From Amantichitinum ursilacus (GTDB lineage Bacteria > Pseudomonadota > Gammaproteobacteria > Burkholderiales > Chitinibacteraceae): 64,000 nucleotides of DNA. Below, piece after piece: positions 17,995-27,284 of the stretch. The position numbers were made by a program, and so were the translations under genes. The stretch covers positions 434,001 through 498,000 of the forward strand of contig NZ_LAQT01000001.1 of assembly GCF_001294205.1 (NCBI RefSeq), in the 5' to 3' direction. Numbering within the stretch: the stretch's first letter is position 1; each line of letters opens with the position of its first letter. The notes under the pieces are model-generated. The model made no database searches. It saw only the letters and a list, made by a program, of their open reading frames with translations, and had not been told where the DNA came from.

Positions 17995-20094
17995 ATGCCG
18001 AAAACTACATCTACAAAGTCCGGACCTTTTTTACGTCGCCTGCTGCTGGTCAGCAGCGTGCTGCTTGCGCTTGCCCAACCCGCAATCGCCGATGACCCGC
18101 CCGCCGAAGTGGCGCGGCTGAATGAAGTGCAAGGGTCTGTCACCTTTGCGCCGGCGGGCAGCAATGATTGGGCCTACGCGCCATTGAATCGACCCATGAC
18201 CGCCGGCGACCAGCTGTGGGTGGATCAAAACGCGCGGGCCGAATTACATGTCGGCTCCACGGCCATCCGCTTGGGCGCCGACACCAGCGCCGCCTTTCTC
18301 GCATTAAACGATCAGGCATTACAACTACGGCTGAACCAGGGCAGCGCGCAGTTTCGCGTGCGTGCCATTTACGAAGGCCAGCATGTCGAAATCGCCACGC
18401 CCGACCTGGCGTTTGTGATTGAAGAGCCGGGCAGCTATCGCGTCGACGTCGACCCCGCGCATCTGACCACGCGTATTACGGTGTGGCAGGGCAGCGGCAC
18501 GGCGGTGGGGGCGGCCAGCAATAGTTATCAGCTGCGCGCCGGTGAACGCGTGATTTATGCGGGGCAGGATCTGGCGCAGCAGGCCGTGGAAACGCGCCCG
18601 CCGCTGGATGGTTTTGACCAATGGGCTGCGCAAAGCGACCAGCGCGAAGAGGCTTCGACCTCGGCGCGTTATGTATCGCGTGAACTGACGGGCTATGAAG
18701 CGCTCGATAGCAATGGCACATGGCAAGACACGCCCGATTATGGGTCGGTGTGGGTGCCGACCACGGTGGTGGCAGGCTGGGCGCCGTATCGTTATGGCCG
18801 CTGGATGTGGGTGAACCCGTGGGGCTGGACCTGGGTGGACGATGCGCCCTGGGGTTTTGCGCCATTCCATTATGGCCGCTGGGCTTACTGGCATAGCCGC
18901 TGGTGTTGGGTGCCGGGTCCGCGCGTGGTGCGGCCGGTGTATGCGCCCGCATTGGTGGCGTTTAGTGGACATTCGCCGGTGCACGGGCGTGATCCGCACG
19001 GTGGCCCGGGCGTGGCGTGGATTCCATTGGCACCGGGCGAGCAATGGCGTCCGGCTTATGCCGCTAGCCCGCGCTATATCGCCAATGCCAATCGCAACGT
19101 GGTGTACAACCACACCGTGCTGAACCAGAACATCAATCAGCCGGTGTATATCAACAGCAATATTCCAAACGCGATTTCAACCGCAACGGCCGCTAATTTT
19201 GCGCAAGGACGGCCCGTGCAGGGCGGCTATCGCCCAGTGCCTTTGCATGATCTGGGCGGTGCGCGCTTTGGCAATGCGCCACAAATCCGGCCGGGCAACG
19301 ACGCCATGCGCGGTGGTCGGCCGGCGCCGATGCCCGTGGTGGCACATAATCCGCCGCCCGTAGTGGTGTCGCGCCCCGCACCGCAGGCGCCGCGCACCGT
19401 GCAAGCGCCGCCACCGGGGCAGGTGCAGCAGGGCGGGCAGCCGCAGCGCGGGTTCGAAGGGCGGGCGCCGCAACGTGGGCAAGATGAGCGTGGGCAGGGG
19501 CGCGGTCAGGAACGTGGCCAGCTCGAACCGCCGCCGAATCAACCCAACCAGACCACGCGCACTCAACCGGCGGGCTGGGTGAATCCGCGCGTGCTGCAGC
19601 CGCAACAGCAGCAACCGCAACAGGTGCAGCAACCGCAGCAAGTGATACGCGAACAACCGCAGTCGCAGCAAGCCGCACCGCAGGCCGTGCCGCATCCGCC
19701 GCAACAATCGGGCTTCCAGCCGGGGCAGCCCGTGCGTCAGGGCCAGCCGCAGCAAGTGGGTGAACCGCAGCAGCAGCCCATTCGCGTGCACCAGGGCGGG
19801 CCGCATCCGCATGTTCAAGAAGCGCCGCGGCAGCCGGCCAATGTGCAGCAGCCGCAGCAACAACCACAGCAACAACCACAGCAACAACCGGCCGCGCGCC
19901 AGCCAGAGGCGCGTCAGCCAGAGCGCATGCAGCGCCCGCCTGAGCCGGTGCGGCAAGCCCCCGCTGCACAACCGCAGCGCTCACAAGCGCAACCGGTGCA
20001 GCAACGTATGCCTGCGGAAACGCGCCCGCATAACGAGCCGCCGCATCCGCATGTTGAACGTCAGCAACATGAGGAAAGACGCCAGTCACAATGA
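17995..20094 (+). CDS. FecR-domain and DUF6600 secreted protein with Gln/Pro-rich tail
   Basis: 699 residues from the ATG at 17995 (GAGGTG four bases upstream; an ATG at 17983 is also possible). A signal peptide ends near AIADD. Residues about 35-180 are a FecR-type beta domain (ARLNEVQGSVTFAPAG, then LHVGSTAIRLG). Residues about 230-380 are the Trp/Tyr-rich DUF6600 module (YEALDSNGTWQDTPDYGSVW, then WGWTWVDDAPWGFAPFHYGR). From about residue 460 the protein is low-complexity, with long runs of Gln, Pro, Arg and His. It is probably periplasmic or surface exposed; its biochemical role is unknown. The terminator begins inside the convergent neighbour. Confidence 0.85.
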   Translation: MPKTTSTKSGPFLRRLLLVSSVLLALAQPAIADDPPAEVARLNEVQGSVTFAPAGSNDWAYAPLNRPMTAGDQLWVDQNARAELHVGSTAIRLGADTSAAFLALNDQALQLRLNQGSAQFRVRAIYEGQHVEIATPDLAFVIEEPGSYRVDVDPAHLTTRITVWQGSGTAVGAASNSYQLRAGERVIYAGQDLAQQAVETRPPLDGFDQWAAQSDQREEASTSARYVSRELTGYEALDSNGTWQDTPDYGSVWVPTTVVAGWAPYRYGRWMWVNPWGWTWVDDAPWGFAPFHYGRWAYWHSRWCWVPGPRVVRPVYAPALVAFSGHSPVHGRDPHGGPGVAWIPLAPGEQWRPAYAASPRYIANANRNVVYNHTVLNQNINQPVYINSNIPNAISTATAANFAQGRPVQGGYRPVPLHDLGGARFGNAPQIRPGNDAMRGGRPAPMPVVAHNPPPVVVSRPAPQAPRTVQAPPPGQVQQGGQPQRGFEGRAPQRGQDERGQGRGQERGQLEPPPNQPNQTTRTQPAGWVNPRVLQPQQQQPQQVQQPQQVIREQPQSQQAAPQAVPHPPQQSGFQPGQPVRQGQPQQVGEPQQQPIRVHQGGPHPHVQEAPRQPANVQQPQQQPQQQPQQQPAARQPEARQPERMQRPPEPVRQAPAAQPQRSQAQPVQQRMPAETRPHNEPPHPHVERQQHEERRQSQ

Positions 20095-20121
20095 ACTCGC
20101 TGAGCGGAAATCCAGGCGTAG

Positions 20122-20157
20122 ACGGCGCGCGCTCAGCTGCGAGCGGGCGCCGTTTTT
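20122..20157 (+). terminator. Rho-independent terminator after the FecR/DUF6600 gene
   Basis: A 13-base stem with one mismatch (ACGGCGCGCGCTC / GAGCGGGCGCCGT) is followed by TTTTT. Its left arm overlaps the last codons of the convergent DMT gene. Confidence 0.75.
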
Positions 20158-21008
20158 ACCGCCAGCCACACGCCAATCACGGCTAGCGCGGTACCGCCCA
20201 ACATGGGCAGAGTGAGTGGCTCGGCAAACATCAGCCATGCCATCAAGGTGGTCGCTGGCGGCACCAGGAAGAACAGACTGGCCACTTTGCCCGCTTCGCC
20301 ATGGCGTAACAGCCACAGCAAAATGCCAATCGCGCCGATCGACACCACCAGCACCAACCACGCCAATGCCAGCCAGAACGCGGGATGCGGATCGAAGCGC
20401 GCGGCTTCGGTGGCCCATGCCAACGGCGCAATCACGGCCAGCGACACCGCGCACTGAATCGCCGACGCCGCCAACAAATCCACCGAGGCGCAAAAGCGCT
20501 TCTGATAGACCGTGCCCGCGCTGATCGAACACAACGCCGTCACCGCCGCCAAGACGCCACCCAGCGTGAGTACGCCGCTGCCCAGCTTGTTACCCACCAC
20601 CAGAAGCACGCCCAGCAAAGCCAGCAGCAATCCAGCCCATTGCCGCGTGCTGCGGCGCTCCGGCAGCCAGAACGTAGCCAGCACACTAACGACGATCGGC
20701 TGCAATCCGGCAATCAGCGCCATGGTGCCCGCCGACATGCCGACGCCCAAGGCGGTAAACACGCCGACAAAGTACAGCGTTTGCGTTAACAACCCGGCGA
20801 TGCCGGCATGCATCAGCAAACGGCCACGCGGCCAGCGTACGTTCAGTAGCGGTGCCAGTGGTAGCAAAATCAGCAGCACCAAGGCAAACCGCAGTGCCAG
20901 GAAATGAAACGGCGCGATATAGCGCAGACCCAGCTTGGCGGCGATAAAGCCGCTGCTCCATAGCAAAACAAACAGCATGGGGGCGACGGGCGCGAAGCGG
21001 GACAGGAT
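20133..21008 (-). CDS. EamA/DMT-superfamily transporter
   Basis: 291 residues from the ATG at 21008, giving MILSRFAP before the first helix. In-frame ATGs at 21041 and 21074 exist, but the latter sits directly on the T-tract of the adhE terminator, so an internal start is more likely. About ten hydrophobic helices form two EamA repeats, with the typical first helix FVLLWSSGFIAAKLGLRYI and LWLLRHGEAGKVASLFFLVP in the second repeat. Members export amino acids or small metabolites (RhaT/RarD/YdcZ group). The substrate cannot be assigned. It lies downstream of adhE on the same strand, separated by a terminator. Confidence 0.87.
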   Translation of the reverse strand: MLSRFAPVAPMLFVLLWSSGFIAAKLGLRYIAPFHFLALRFALVLLILLPLAPLLNVRWPRGRLLMHAGIAGLLTQTLYFVGVFTALGVGMSAGTMALIAGLQPIVVSVLATFWLPERRSTRQWAGLLLALLGVLLVVGNKLGSGVLTLGGVLAAVTALCSISAGTVYQKRFCASVDLLAASAIQCAVSLAVIAPLAWATEAARFDPHPAFWLALAWLVLVVSIGAIGILLWLLRHGEAGKVASLFFLVPPATTLMAWLMFAEPLTLPMLGGTALAVIGVWLAVKTAPARS

Positions 21009-21074
21009 CATGGCGGTGGCGGCGTGGCTAAAGCGCAGCATGCTACCGGCATCGTCCGGGGTGCGGCCAGCCAT

Positions 21075-21102
21075 AAAAAACGCCCCGAATAGATCGGGGC
21101 GT
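21075..21102 (-). terminator. Rho-independent terminator of adhE
   Basis: On the minus strand, ACGCCCCGA TCTAT TCGGGGCGT gives a 9-base stem followed by TTTTT. It lies 32 bases after the adhE stop. Confidence 0.85.
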
Positions 21103-21133
21103 TTGTGTTGCCAGTTTTGCTACACCTTGCTGC

Positions 21134-23800
21134 TTATTTGGCGGCAGCCTTGGCAGCGGCCTGGGCCTTGGCCACCACGGCTTCAACCTGCTCGCGTTCG
21201 TAGCTTTCTACATAAGTGCGGCCGTAGTAGCTATCCAGCAGCAGTTGCTTCAGCTCGGAGATCAGCGGGTAGCGCGGGTTAGCGCCGGTACACTGGTCAT
21301 CAAAGGCTTCTTCTGCCACTTCATCCAGCTTGGACAGGAACAACGCTTCCGGCACACCAGCGGCCTGGATCGAAGCGGGGATGCCCAATACGTTTTTCAG
21401 CTCGTTCACCCATGCGATCAGCGCTTCCACCTTCTCGTCGTCATCCTTGCCACCCAGGCCCAGATGCTCGGCGATATCGGCATAACGGCACTTGGCTTGC
21501 GGACGATCGTACTGGCTGAATGCGGTTTGCTTGGTCGGGATATCCACGGCGTTATAGCGGATTACGTTGGTAATCAGCAGCGCATTGGCCAGACCGTGCG
21601 CCAGATGGAACTCGGCGCCCAGCTTGTGCGCCATCGAGTGGCACACACCCAGGAAGGCATTGGCAAACGCCACGCCAGCGATGGTGGCTGCATTGTGCAC
21701 TTGCTCACGAGCACGCGGATCGTTGGCGCCATTGGCATACGACGACGGCAGGTACGCCTTCAACAAGGTCAGTGCTTGCAGCGCTTGCGGGTCGGAATAC
21801 TCATTGGCCATGACGGACACATAAGCTTCCAAGGCGTGAGTCACCGCATCGATACCGCCAAAGGCTGTCAGCGACTTGGGCATATCCATCACCAGATCGG
21901 CGTCGATAATGGCCATGTTCGGGGTCAGCTCGTAATCCGCGATCGGATATTTGGTACCGGTTTTTTCATCGGTAACCACGGCGAATGGGGTGACTTCGGA
22001 ACCCGTGCCGGACGTGGTGGGGATGGCCACCAGTTCTGCCTTGATGCCCATTTTCGGGAACTTGTAGATGCGTTTACGGATATCCATAAAGCGCAACGCC
22101 AGATCTTCAAAATGGACTTCCGGGTGTTCGTACATCACCCACATGATCTTGGCCGCATCCATCGGGCTGCCACCGCCCAGCGCGATAATCACATCGGGCT
22201 TGAACACATTCAGCGCATGCACGCCTTTACGCACCACTTCCAGCGTCGGGTCAGCTTCCACTTCGAAGAAGACTTCCACTTCCATACCCATTTGCTTGAG
22301 GATGCGGATGGTTTCGTCGCAATAACCGTTATTAAACAGAAAGCTACCGGTTACGATGGAAGCGCGCTTTTTGCCTTCCAGATCACGCAGCGCAAAGGGC
22401 AGACACCCGCGACGGAAGTAAATGTTCTTCGGCAGTTTGTGCCACAGCATGTTTTCGGCGCGTTTGGCCACGGTTTTCTTGTTGATCAAGTGCTTGGGCC
22501 CCACGTTTTCCGAAATCGAGTTACCACCCCACGAACCGCAGCCCAGTGTCAGCGACGGCGCCAGCTTGAAGTTGTACAAGTCGCCAATCCCGCCTTGCGA
22601 CGACGGCGTGTTGATCAGAATGCGCGCGGTTTTCATCTTGTCGCCAAAGTAGGCGATGCGTTCATCCTGCATGTCCTGATTGGTATACAGCGCCGAGGTG
22701 TGGCCGATGCCGCCCAGGGCCACCAACGCGACGGCCTTTTCGACCGCATCGTAGAAATCCTTGGCGCGATACATTGCCAGCGTCGGTGACAGTTTTTCGT
22801 GCGCAAACGCTTCTTCATCGCCCACGCTAGCCACTTCGCCGATCAACACTTTGGTGTATGACGGCACGGTGATGCCGGCCATTTCGGCAATGCGTGCAGC
22901 GGACTGGCCGACGATATTGGCGTTGAGCCCACCGTTAACCAGAATGACCTTGCGCACGGCTTCGGTTTCTTTTTTGTTGAGTACATAACCGCCAGCGCGC
23001 ACAAAGCGGTCTTTGGCCTGTTCGTACACTTCGTCAACGATGATCACCGACTGTTCGGACGCGCAAACCACGCCATTGTCGAAGGTCTTGGACATCAGAA
23101 TCGAGGCCACCATGCGCTTGATGTCGGCGGTTTCGTCGACCACAACCGGCGTATTGCCTGCGCCCACGCCAATGGCGGGCTTGCCCGACGAATAGGCCGC
23201 TTTAACCATGCCGGGGCCGCCAGTGGCGAGGATCAGGTTGGTGTCTTTGTGATGCATCAGCGCGTTGGACAGCTCCACCGACGGCGCGTCGATCCAGCCG
23301 ATGATGTCTTTGGGCGCGCCTGCAGCCACAGCAGCTTCCAGCACGATGCGCGCGGCTTCGCAGGTGGATTTGCGGGCGCGGGGGTGCGGGCTGAAGATGA
23401 TGCCGTTACGGGTTTTAAGCGAAATCAGCGCCTTGAAAATGGCGGTGGAAGTGGGGTTGGTGGTGGGGACGATACCGCAGATAATGCCGATCGGCTCGGC
23501 GATGGTCATGGTGCCAAACAGCGCGTCAACTTCAAGCACGCCGCAGGTTTTTTCGTCTTTGTAGGCGTTGTAGATGTATTCAGAGGCGAAGTGGTTTTTG
23601 ATCACTTTGTCTTCGAGTACGCCCATGCCGGTTTCGGTGACGGCCATGCGGGCCAGCGGAATACGCGCATCAGCGGCAGCCAGCGCCGCGCAACGGAAAA
23701 TCTCGTCCACCTGTTCTTGCGAAAAAGTGGCGAATTGCTGCTGCGCCTTCTTTACCCGAGCAACCAGTGCATCCAGTTCCTGAACATTCGTTACGGCCAT
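21134..23800 (-). CDS. adhE: Bifunctional acetaldehyde-CoA/alcohol dehydrogenase AdhE
   Basis: 888 residues from the ATG at 23800, preceded by AGGAG six bases upstream; E. coli AdhE has 891. The N-terminal half is a CoA-acylating aldehyde dehydrogenase (GVGAGNTPVVVDETADIK, catalytic Cys in NGVVCASEQ). The C-terminal half is an iron alcohol dehydrogenase (GGGSPMDAAKIMW, TTSGTGSEVTPFAV, and the metal-binding histidines in GVCHSMAHKLGAEFHLAHG). It reduces acetyl-CoA to ethanol with two NADH during fermentation, and family members form spirosomes. It indicates that the organism can ferment or grow at low oxygen. It is monocistronic, with an upstream TTGACA-like hexamer near 23865. Confidence 0.97.
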   Translation of the reverse strand: MAVTNVQELDALVARVKKAQQQFATFSQEQVDEIFRCAALAAADARIPLARMAVTETGMGVLEDKVIKNHFASEYIYNAYKDEKTCGVLEVDALFGTMTIAEPIGIICGIVPTTNPTSTAIFKALISLKTRNGIIFSPHPRARKSTCEAARIVLEAAVAAGAPKDIIGWIDAPSVELSNALMHHKDTNLILATGGPGMVKAAYSSGKPAIGVGAGNTPVVVDETADIKRMVASILMSKTFDNGVVCASEQSVIIVDEVYEQAKDRFVRAGGYVLNKKETEAVRKVILVNGGLNANIVGQSAARIAEMAGITVPSYTKVLIGEVASVGDEEAFAHEKLSPTLAMYRAKDFYDAVEKAVALVALGGIGHTSALYTNQDMQDERIAYFGDKMKTARILINTPSSQGGIGDLYNFKLAPSLTLGCGSWGGNSISENVGPKHLINKKTVAKRAENMLWHKLPKNIYFRRGCLPFALRDLEGKKRASIVTGSFLFNNGYCDETIRILKQMGMEVEVFFEVEADPTLEVVRKGVHALNVFKPDVIIALGGGSPMDAAKIMWVMYEHPEVHFEDLALRFMDIRKRIYKFPKMGIKAELVAIPTTSGTGSEVTPFAVVTDEKTGTKYPIADYELTPNMAIIDADLVMDMPKSLTAFGGIDAVTHALEAYVSVMANEYSDPQALQALTLLKAYLPSSYANGANDPRAREQVHNAATIAGVAFANAFLGVCHSMAHKLGAEFHLAHGLANALLITNVIRYNAVDIPTKQTAFSQYDRPQAKCRYADIAEHLGLGGKDDDEKVEALIAWVNELKNVLGIPASIQAAGVPEALFLSKLDEVAEEAFDDQCTGANPRYPLISELKQLLLDSYYGRTYVESYEREQVEAVVAKAQAAAKAAAK

Positions 23801-23873
23801 GATGAGCTCCTGAGACTTGAAAAGTGATTGCCTTGAATTATCGAGACTTATGCTGTTGGCATCTGTCAACTAG

Positions 23874-24002
23874 TGGCGGCGTAAGTTGTTGAATAGTGGC
23901 ATTCCCATTTACGCGCCAGCGGTGTCCGACAAGCAGAGCGGGATGAATGGCAAGGTAGCTTACGAATTCGGCCTGGATGTTGATCTGGAGCAAGGCCCTT
24001 GA
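23874..24002 (+). pseudogene. Possible 3' remnant of a lost gene
   Basis: An open frame without a good start runs from just after the stop at 23871 to TGA at 24000-24002. It reads WRRKLLNSGIPIYAP and then VAYEFGLDVDLEQGP. A strong terminator begins two bases after its stop, as expected for the end of a real gene, yet nothing upstream on this strand encodes its beginning, because adhE lies there on the opposite strand. An ATG at 23943 would give only 19 residues. It is best read as a truncated gene end; the family is not recognised. Confidence 0.3.
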
Positions 24003-24003
24003 G

Positions 24004-24035
24004 ATGTAGCCGCTGTAAGCCCGGCTACATTTTTT
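24004..24035 (+). terminator. Rho-independent terminator without an intact upstream gene
   Basis: The 9-base stem ATGTAGCCG / CGGCTACAT is followed by TTTTT. It points rightward although the nearest intact gene upstream is on the minus strand. Confidence 0.7.
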
Positions 24036-24112
24036 GAGCGCATTGCCGCATGGCGGCGTGCTATCGCAAAATCGCGCATCTGTGTTTACAAAACTCGACG
24101 GGGACCCACCGC

Positions 24113-24598
24113 ATGATCGATATCCGCGCAATGACCGCACAGGACTGGCCCGCCGTCGAGACCATCTATCGCGAAGGCATCGACGCCGGCACCGCCACCT
24201 TCGAAATTGCAACGCCCACGTGGCCCGCATTTGATGCCGCGCATTTGCCGGGCTGTCGGCTTGTCATTTTGCATGACGGGGTACTGCAAGGCTGGGCGGC
24301 GCTATCGCCGTACTCGGCACGCCACGTGTATCGCGGTGTGGCTATCGTCAGTATTTATATCGCCGCCGCCGCACGCGGCTTGGGGCTGGGACGAAAACTG
24401 CTGGACGCGTTGATCGTCGAATCCGAAAACGCGGGGTTGTGGACATTACAGGCTGGCATTTTCGAATCCAACGCCGCCAGCTTGCGCCTGCACGCCAATG
24501 CGGGCTTTCGCATTGTGGGCGTGCGCGAGAGGCTAGGGCAGTTGCACGGACGCTGGATCAATGTGGTGCTGCTGGAACGGCGCAGCTCGGCGATCTGA
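24113..24598 (+). CDS. GNAT N-acetyltransferase (phosphinothricin acetyltransferase type)
   Basis: 161 residues from the ATG at 24113, giving MIDIRAMTAQDWPAVETIYR, the usual N-terminus of the Pat/MddA/YncA group. The acetyl-CoA site is seen as SIYIAAAARGLGLGRKLLDA (the family R/Q-x-x-G-x-G/A pattern). Then come TLQAGIFESNAASLRLH and GFRIVGVRERLGQLHGRW, both typical of enzymes that acetylate phosphinothricin, methionine sulfoximine or sulfone. The likely role is detoxification of glutamate analogues. Length is normal. It is convergent with a glycosidase gene across a shared palindromic terminator. Confidence 0.88.
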   Translation: MIDIRAMTAQDWPAVETIYREGIDAGTATFEIATPTWPAFDAAHLPGCRLVILHDGVLQGWAALSPYSARHVYRGVAIVSIYIAAAARGLGLGRKLLDALIVESENAGLWTLQAGIFESNAASLRLHANAGFRIVGVRERLGQLHGRWINVVLLERRSSAI

Positions 24599-24610
24599 GC
24601 GGCAATCAAA

Positions 24611-24636
24611 ATCAAAGGCCCGTACGGGCCTTTGAT
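24611..24636. terminator. Bidirectional palindromic terminator
   Basis: A perfect 26-base palindrome with arms ATCAAAGGCCCGT and ACGGGCCTTTGAT lies between the convergent acetyltransferase and glycosidase genes. The AT-rich outer arms supply weak T-tracts in both directions. Confidence 0.75.
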
Positions 24637-24646
24637 TGCTGACGGT

Positions 24647-26305
24647 TTAAACGTAATCGATATAGAAAACCGAATAAGCCGGAATATTGAAAATCAACGG
24701 GCCACCCAAGCGTTGTTGCGTGCTGTCATAGGGGCCTAGCGTGCTGATCGCAACGGCAGGAGAGGCTGCCGGGTTGTCTCGGTATTGATCCAGCCCACTG
24801 ACCACATGTACGGTAATTGTTTTCGCACTGGAAGTCGGAATGAAGCCCGCAACGCTAAGGTAGGCGGGCTGGTCCATGCGGTTAACGCCCAGGATTGTGC
24901 CTTGGGTCAGGTCATCCTTCTGTGTGCCGATCAGGCGGTATTTATATGGATATCCGCCCCCCGTAACGCCAGGCAAATACCAATAGCCGCTTGTTACAGG
25001 GGTGCCCCATGTGCCTACCTGGTCGTAACCAGAGGCCCAGCCCGTGGCCTTGATCATCTGGCTGCGCATGCCCTGTCGCAAACACAGCAATGCAACATAA
25101 GTCGCCGATGGAACGAACGTGTTATTGGCGCCGAAATGAATCAATTCCCACGGGCCGCCTTTTTCCAGCGCGTGATAAGTGGCGGAACGGAAAATGTTCT
25201 TCTCGGGATAAAGATTATTGTTGATCAAATCAAGCAGGAAATCCGCAGTCGCTATGGCACCCATGCCTGCGCTGCTTAGCGGCCAATACGGCACGTCGGA
25301 AGAGGCACCATAACCTTGCAGCCCATGCTCAGAAACGGCAAATGGAATGATTGGGTCAGTGGAACCTGCTGGATTCCAGGCGTTAACTGACTTGGCCAGC
25401 ACATTGTTGACGGCCGGAATCGACAAGCCGGTCCAGTTACTCGAACTGGGCGCGCGGTCGTAATAGGCATGGATTGCCACGCCATCGGGCGTCACCCCGT
25501 AGTTGGTTTTTAGCAGGTTTTTTACATCGGCATCCCAAGTGCCGCGCCATGTGATGCCGCTGTTGCCTCCGTCAGTGATGGCTTGTACATACACTTTGGC
25601 GGTGGGGCGGATCTGCTTTATTTTCTGGAAAATCGGGCCCGCATAAGCGGCATAATTTTGCGCCGTCCAGAAGCTCTGGCTATACGTGTATTCCAGCTCG
25701 TTGCCCAATTCCCAGTAGTCAATCAAATCGCCATGTCCCAGTGAATCCATATAGTCGTACATGGCCTGTACTTGTAATGCGATGTCATCAACACGGTTCT
25801 GCACCGTGTCGGGCGTGCTGCCGTAACCGGGCAAATTAAGCGTGTAAATCAGTTTGCCACCCACCTGAATGACAAAATCAATCAATTCGTGAATGCCAAA
25901 CAAGGCCTGACCATTGCCCACCCCTGGGCAACTTTGGGTAGCGCGCGATGCGCCCCACGCCTGATTCCAATTGAAATTGTTGGAAGGTGTACCACCCGGA
26001 TAGCGATAATTGGCGCCAGGGAAATGGCTCAACATATCAATAACATCTTGATAAACGCGCTGCTTGCCGGTAGCGGTGTCAGTGTAAGTGAATCCGTTTT
26101 GAAATGAGAGCCACGGCATATTAAAACCAAACATGCTGTCGGGAATGGGGCGCAGGTTAGTGCTTGTGTTGACGCCTACGGTCCAGTTGGCCACGGTGCC
26201 TGCAGGAATGTCCTGCGGGCCAGTTGCGGCAAAGGCATGTTTGGAAAAAGCGGCGGCTATGGCTGCCGCAGGCAACGCTTTCAATAGGGTACGACGGCTG
26301 GTCAT
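24647..26305 (-). CDS. Tat-exported clan-A glycoside hydrolase
   Basis: 552 residues. The N-terminus is a twin-arginine signal (TSRRTLLKALPAAAIAAAF), with cleavage likely near HAFAA. The rest reads as a TIM-barrel of retaining clan GH-A: WELGNELEY places the acid/base Glu at residue 203, and SEHGLQGYG places the nucleophile at Glu 326. GVAIHAYYDR lies between them, as in GH39/GH51/GH79-like enzymes. A beta-sandwich C-terminal region follows. The substrate is unknown; arabinofuranosidase-, xylosidase- or glucuronidase-like activity is possible. No other sugar genes are adjacent. Tat export implies folding before secretion. Confidence 0.78.
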   Translation of the reverse strand: MTSRRTLLKALPAAAIAAAFSKHAFAATGPQDIPAGTVANWTVGVNTSTNLRPIPDSMFGFNMPWLSFQNGFTYTDTATGKQRVYQDVIDMLSHFPGANYRYPGGTPSNNFNWNQAWGASRATQSCPGVGNGQALFGIHELIDFVIQVGGKLIYTLNLPGYGSTPDTVQNRVDDIALQVQAMYDYMDSLGHGDLIDYWELGNELEYTYSQSFWTAQNYAAYAGPIFQKIKQIRPTAKVYVQAITDGGNSGITWRGTWDADVKNLLKTNYGVTPDGVAIHAYYDRAPSSSNWTGLSIPAVNNVLAKSVNAWNPAGSTDPIIPFAVSEHGLQGYGASSDVPYWPLSSAGMGAIATADFLLDLINNNLYPEKNIFRSATYHALEKGGPWELIHFGANNTFVPSATYVALLCLRQGMRSQMIKATGWASGYDQVGTWGTPVTSGYWYLPGVTGGGYPYKYRLIGTQKDDLTQGTILGVNRMDQPAYLSVAGFIPTSSAKTITVHVVSGLDQYRDNPAASPAVAISTLGPYDSTQQRLGGPLIFNIPAYSVFYIDYV

Positions 26306-26549
26306 GATGAAATTCCGGAAAAGAATGGAGAATCCGCCGTCTGGCAGCGGCGCCCGTCGAGCAGGTTCAATTAGTTGTGCTACGTGTTATCGGAAAACCT
26401 GATGCTGAAGTCAAGCTGATGCAGGCATTTTTAATTTTGTAAGTAATTTTGATGCTGCCCGACTGCCCCCGCCTGGTCGCGCGGAGGAGGCATGTCTCGG
26501 CCGTCGACGTTATATTGCTGGCTTTGGTGAACGAAGAGAGAAGGTGTAG

Positions 26550-27137
26550 ATGGGTAAAGGCAGACTGGAAGCATTCAGCGATGGCGTCATCGCCATCATC
26601 ATTACGATTATGGTGCTGGAACTGCACTCGCCACATGGCTTTGATCTGGCAGCGTTGCGCTCGCTGATTCCTGTGTTTCTGGCTTATGTGCTCAGCTTTA
26701 TGTACGTCGGCATTTACTGGAACAATCATCACCATCTGTTCCACACTGCCAAATCCGTCAATGGCGCGGTGCTTTGGGCCAATCTGCATTTGCTGTTCTG
26801 GCTGTCGCTGCTGCCCGCAGTAACGCGCTGGGTGGACGAAAGCGAAATGGCCGCGTGGCCGCTGGCCAGCTATGGTTTTGTACTGGCGATGTGCGCCATT
26901 GCGTATTTCATCCTCACGCAAATCCTGATCCGTCTACATGGCCAGGAATCAACACTGGCGCGGGCTGTGCGTTGCGACGTGAAAGGAAAAGTCTCGGTCG
27001 GCATCTATATCGCCGGCATTGTGCTGGCCTTTGTCTGGCCGCTGGGGTCGGTACTTTGTTACATCGGCGCGGCAGCTTGGTGGCTGGTGCCGGACCGGCG
27101 CATCGAGAAAATTCTGAGCGAACATGGCGCGCTTTGA
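26550..27137 (+). CDS. TMEM175/DUF1211-family membrane protein
   Basis: 195 residues; GAGAGAAGG lies about 7 bases upstream. The hallmark FSDGVIAIIITIMVLEL motif appears at residues 9-25. About five to six helices follow (LIPVFLAYVLSFMYVGIYW, then LWANLHLLFWLSLLPAV). TMEM175-type proteins are potassium-selective channels in which the first helix carrying the FSD motif lines the pore. Bacterial members are around 200 residues and work as tetramers. The gene is divergent from the glycosidase and has no obvious operon partner. Confidence 0.88.
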   Translation: MGKGRLEAFSDGVIAIIITIMVLELHSPHGFDLAALRSLIPVFLAYVLSFMYVGIYWNNHHHLFHTAKSVNGAVLWANLHLLFWLSLLPAVTRWVDESEMAAWPLASYGFVLAMCAIAYFILTQILIRLHGQESTLARAVRCDVKGKVSVGIYIAGIVLAFVWPLGSVLCYIGAAAWWLVPDRRIEKILSEHGAL

Positions 27138-27284
27138 ATGGTGAGAATACTGATGGCGCGTAAGCCAGCGATGCGCCTTCGAATGAATGCATGTTGTATT
27201 TGCGGCTGATGCACGGTCTGGCCATTTATGGCAGATGGGGTGCTTTGATAGGCTTTCGATACTCATAACCACAAGAGCCTGTTT

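Noticed and set aside
19600-19890. Short CAG/CAA tandem-like repeats resembling a microsatellite or array
   Set aside because: They are in frame within the FecR/DUF6600 gene and encode its Gln-rich tail. There are no spacers of CRISPR form.
23845-23875. TTGACA hexamer upstream of adhE as a promoter, with FNR-like symmetry nearby
   Set aside because: No -10 hexamer lies at 16-18 bases, and the FNR consensus is not met. It is mentioned only in the adhE entry.
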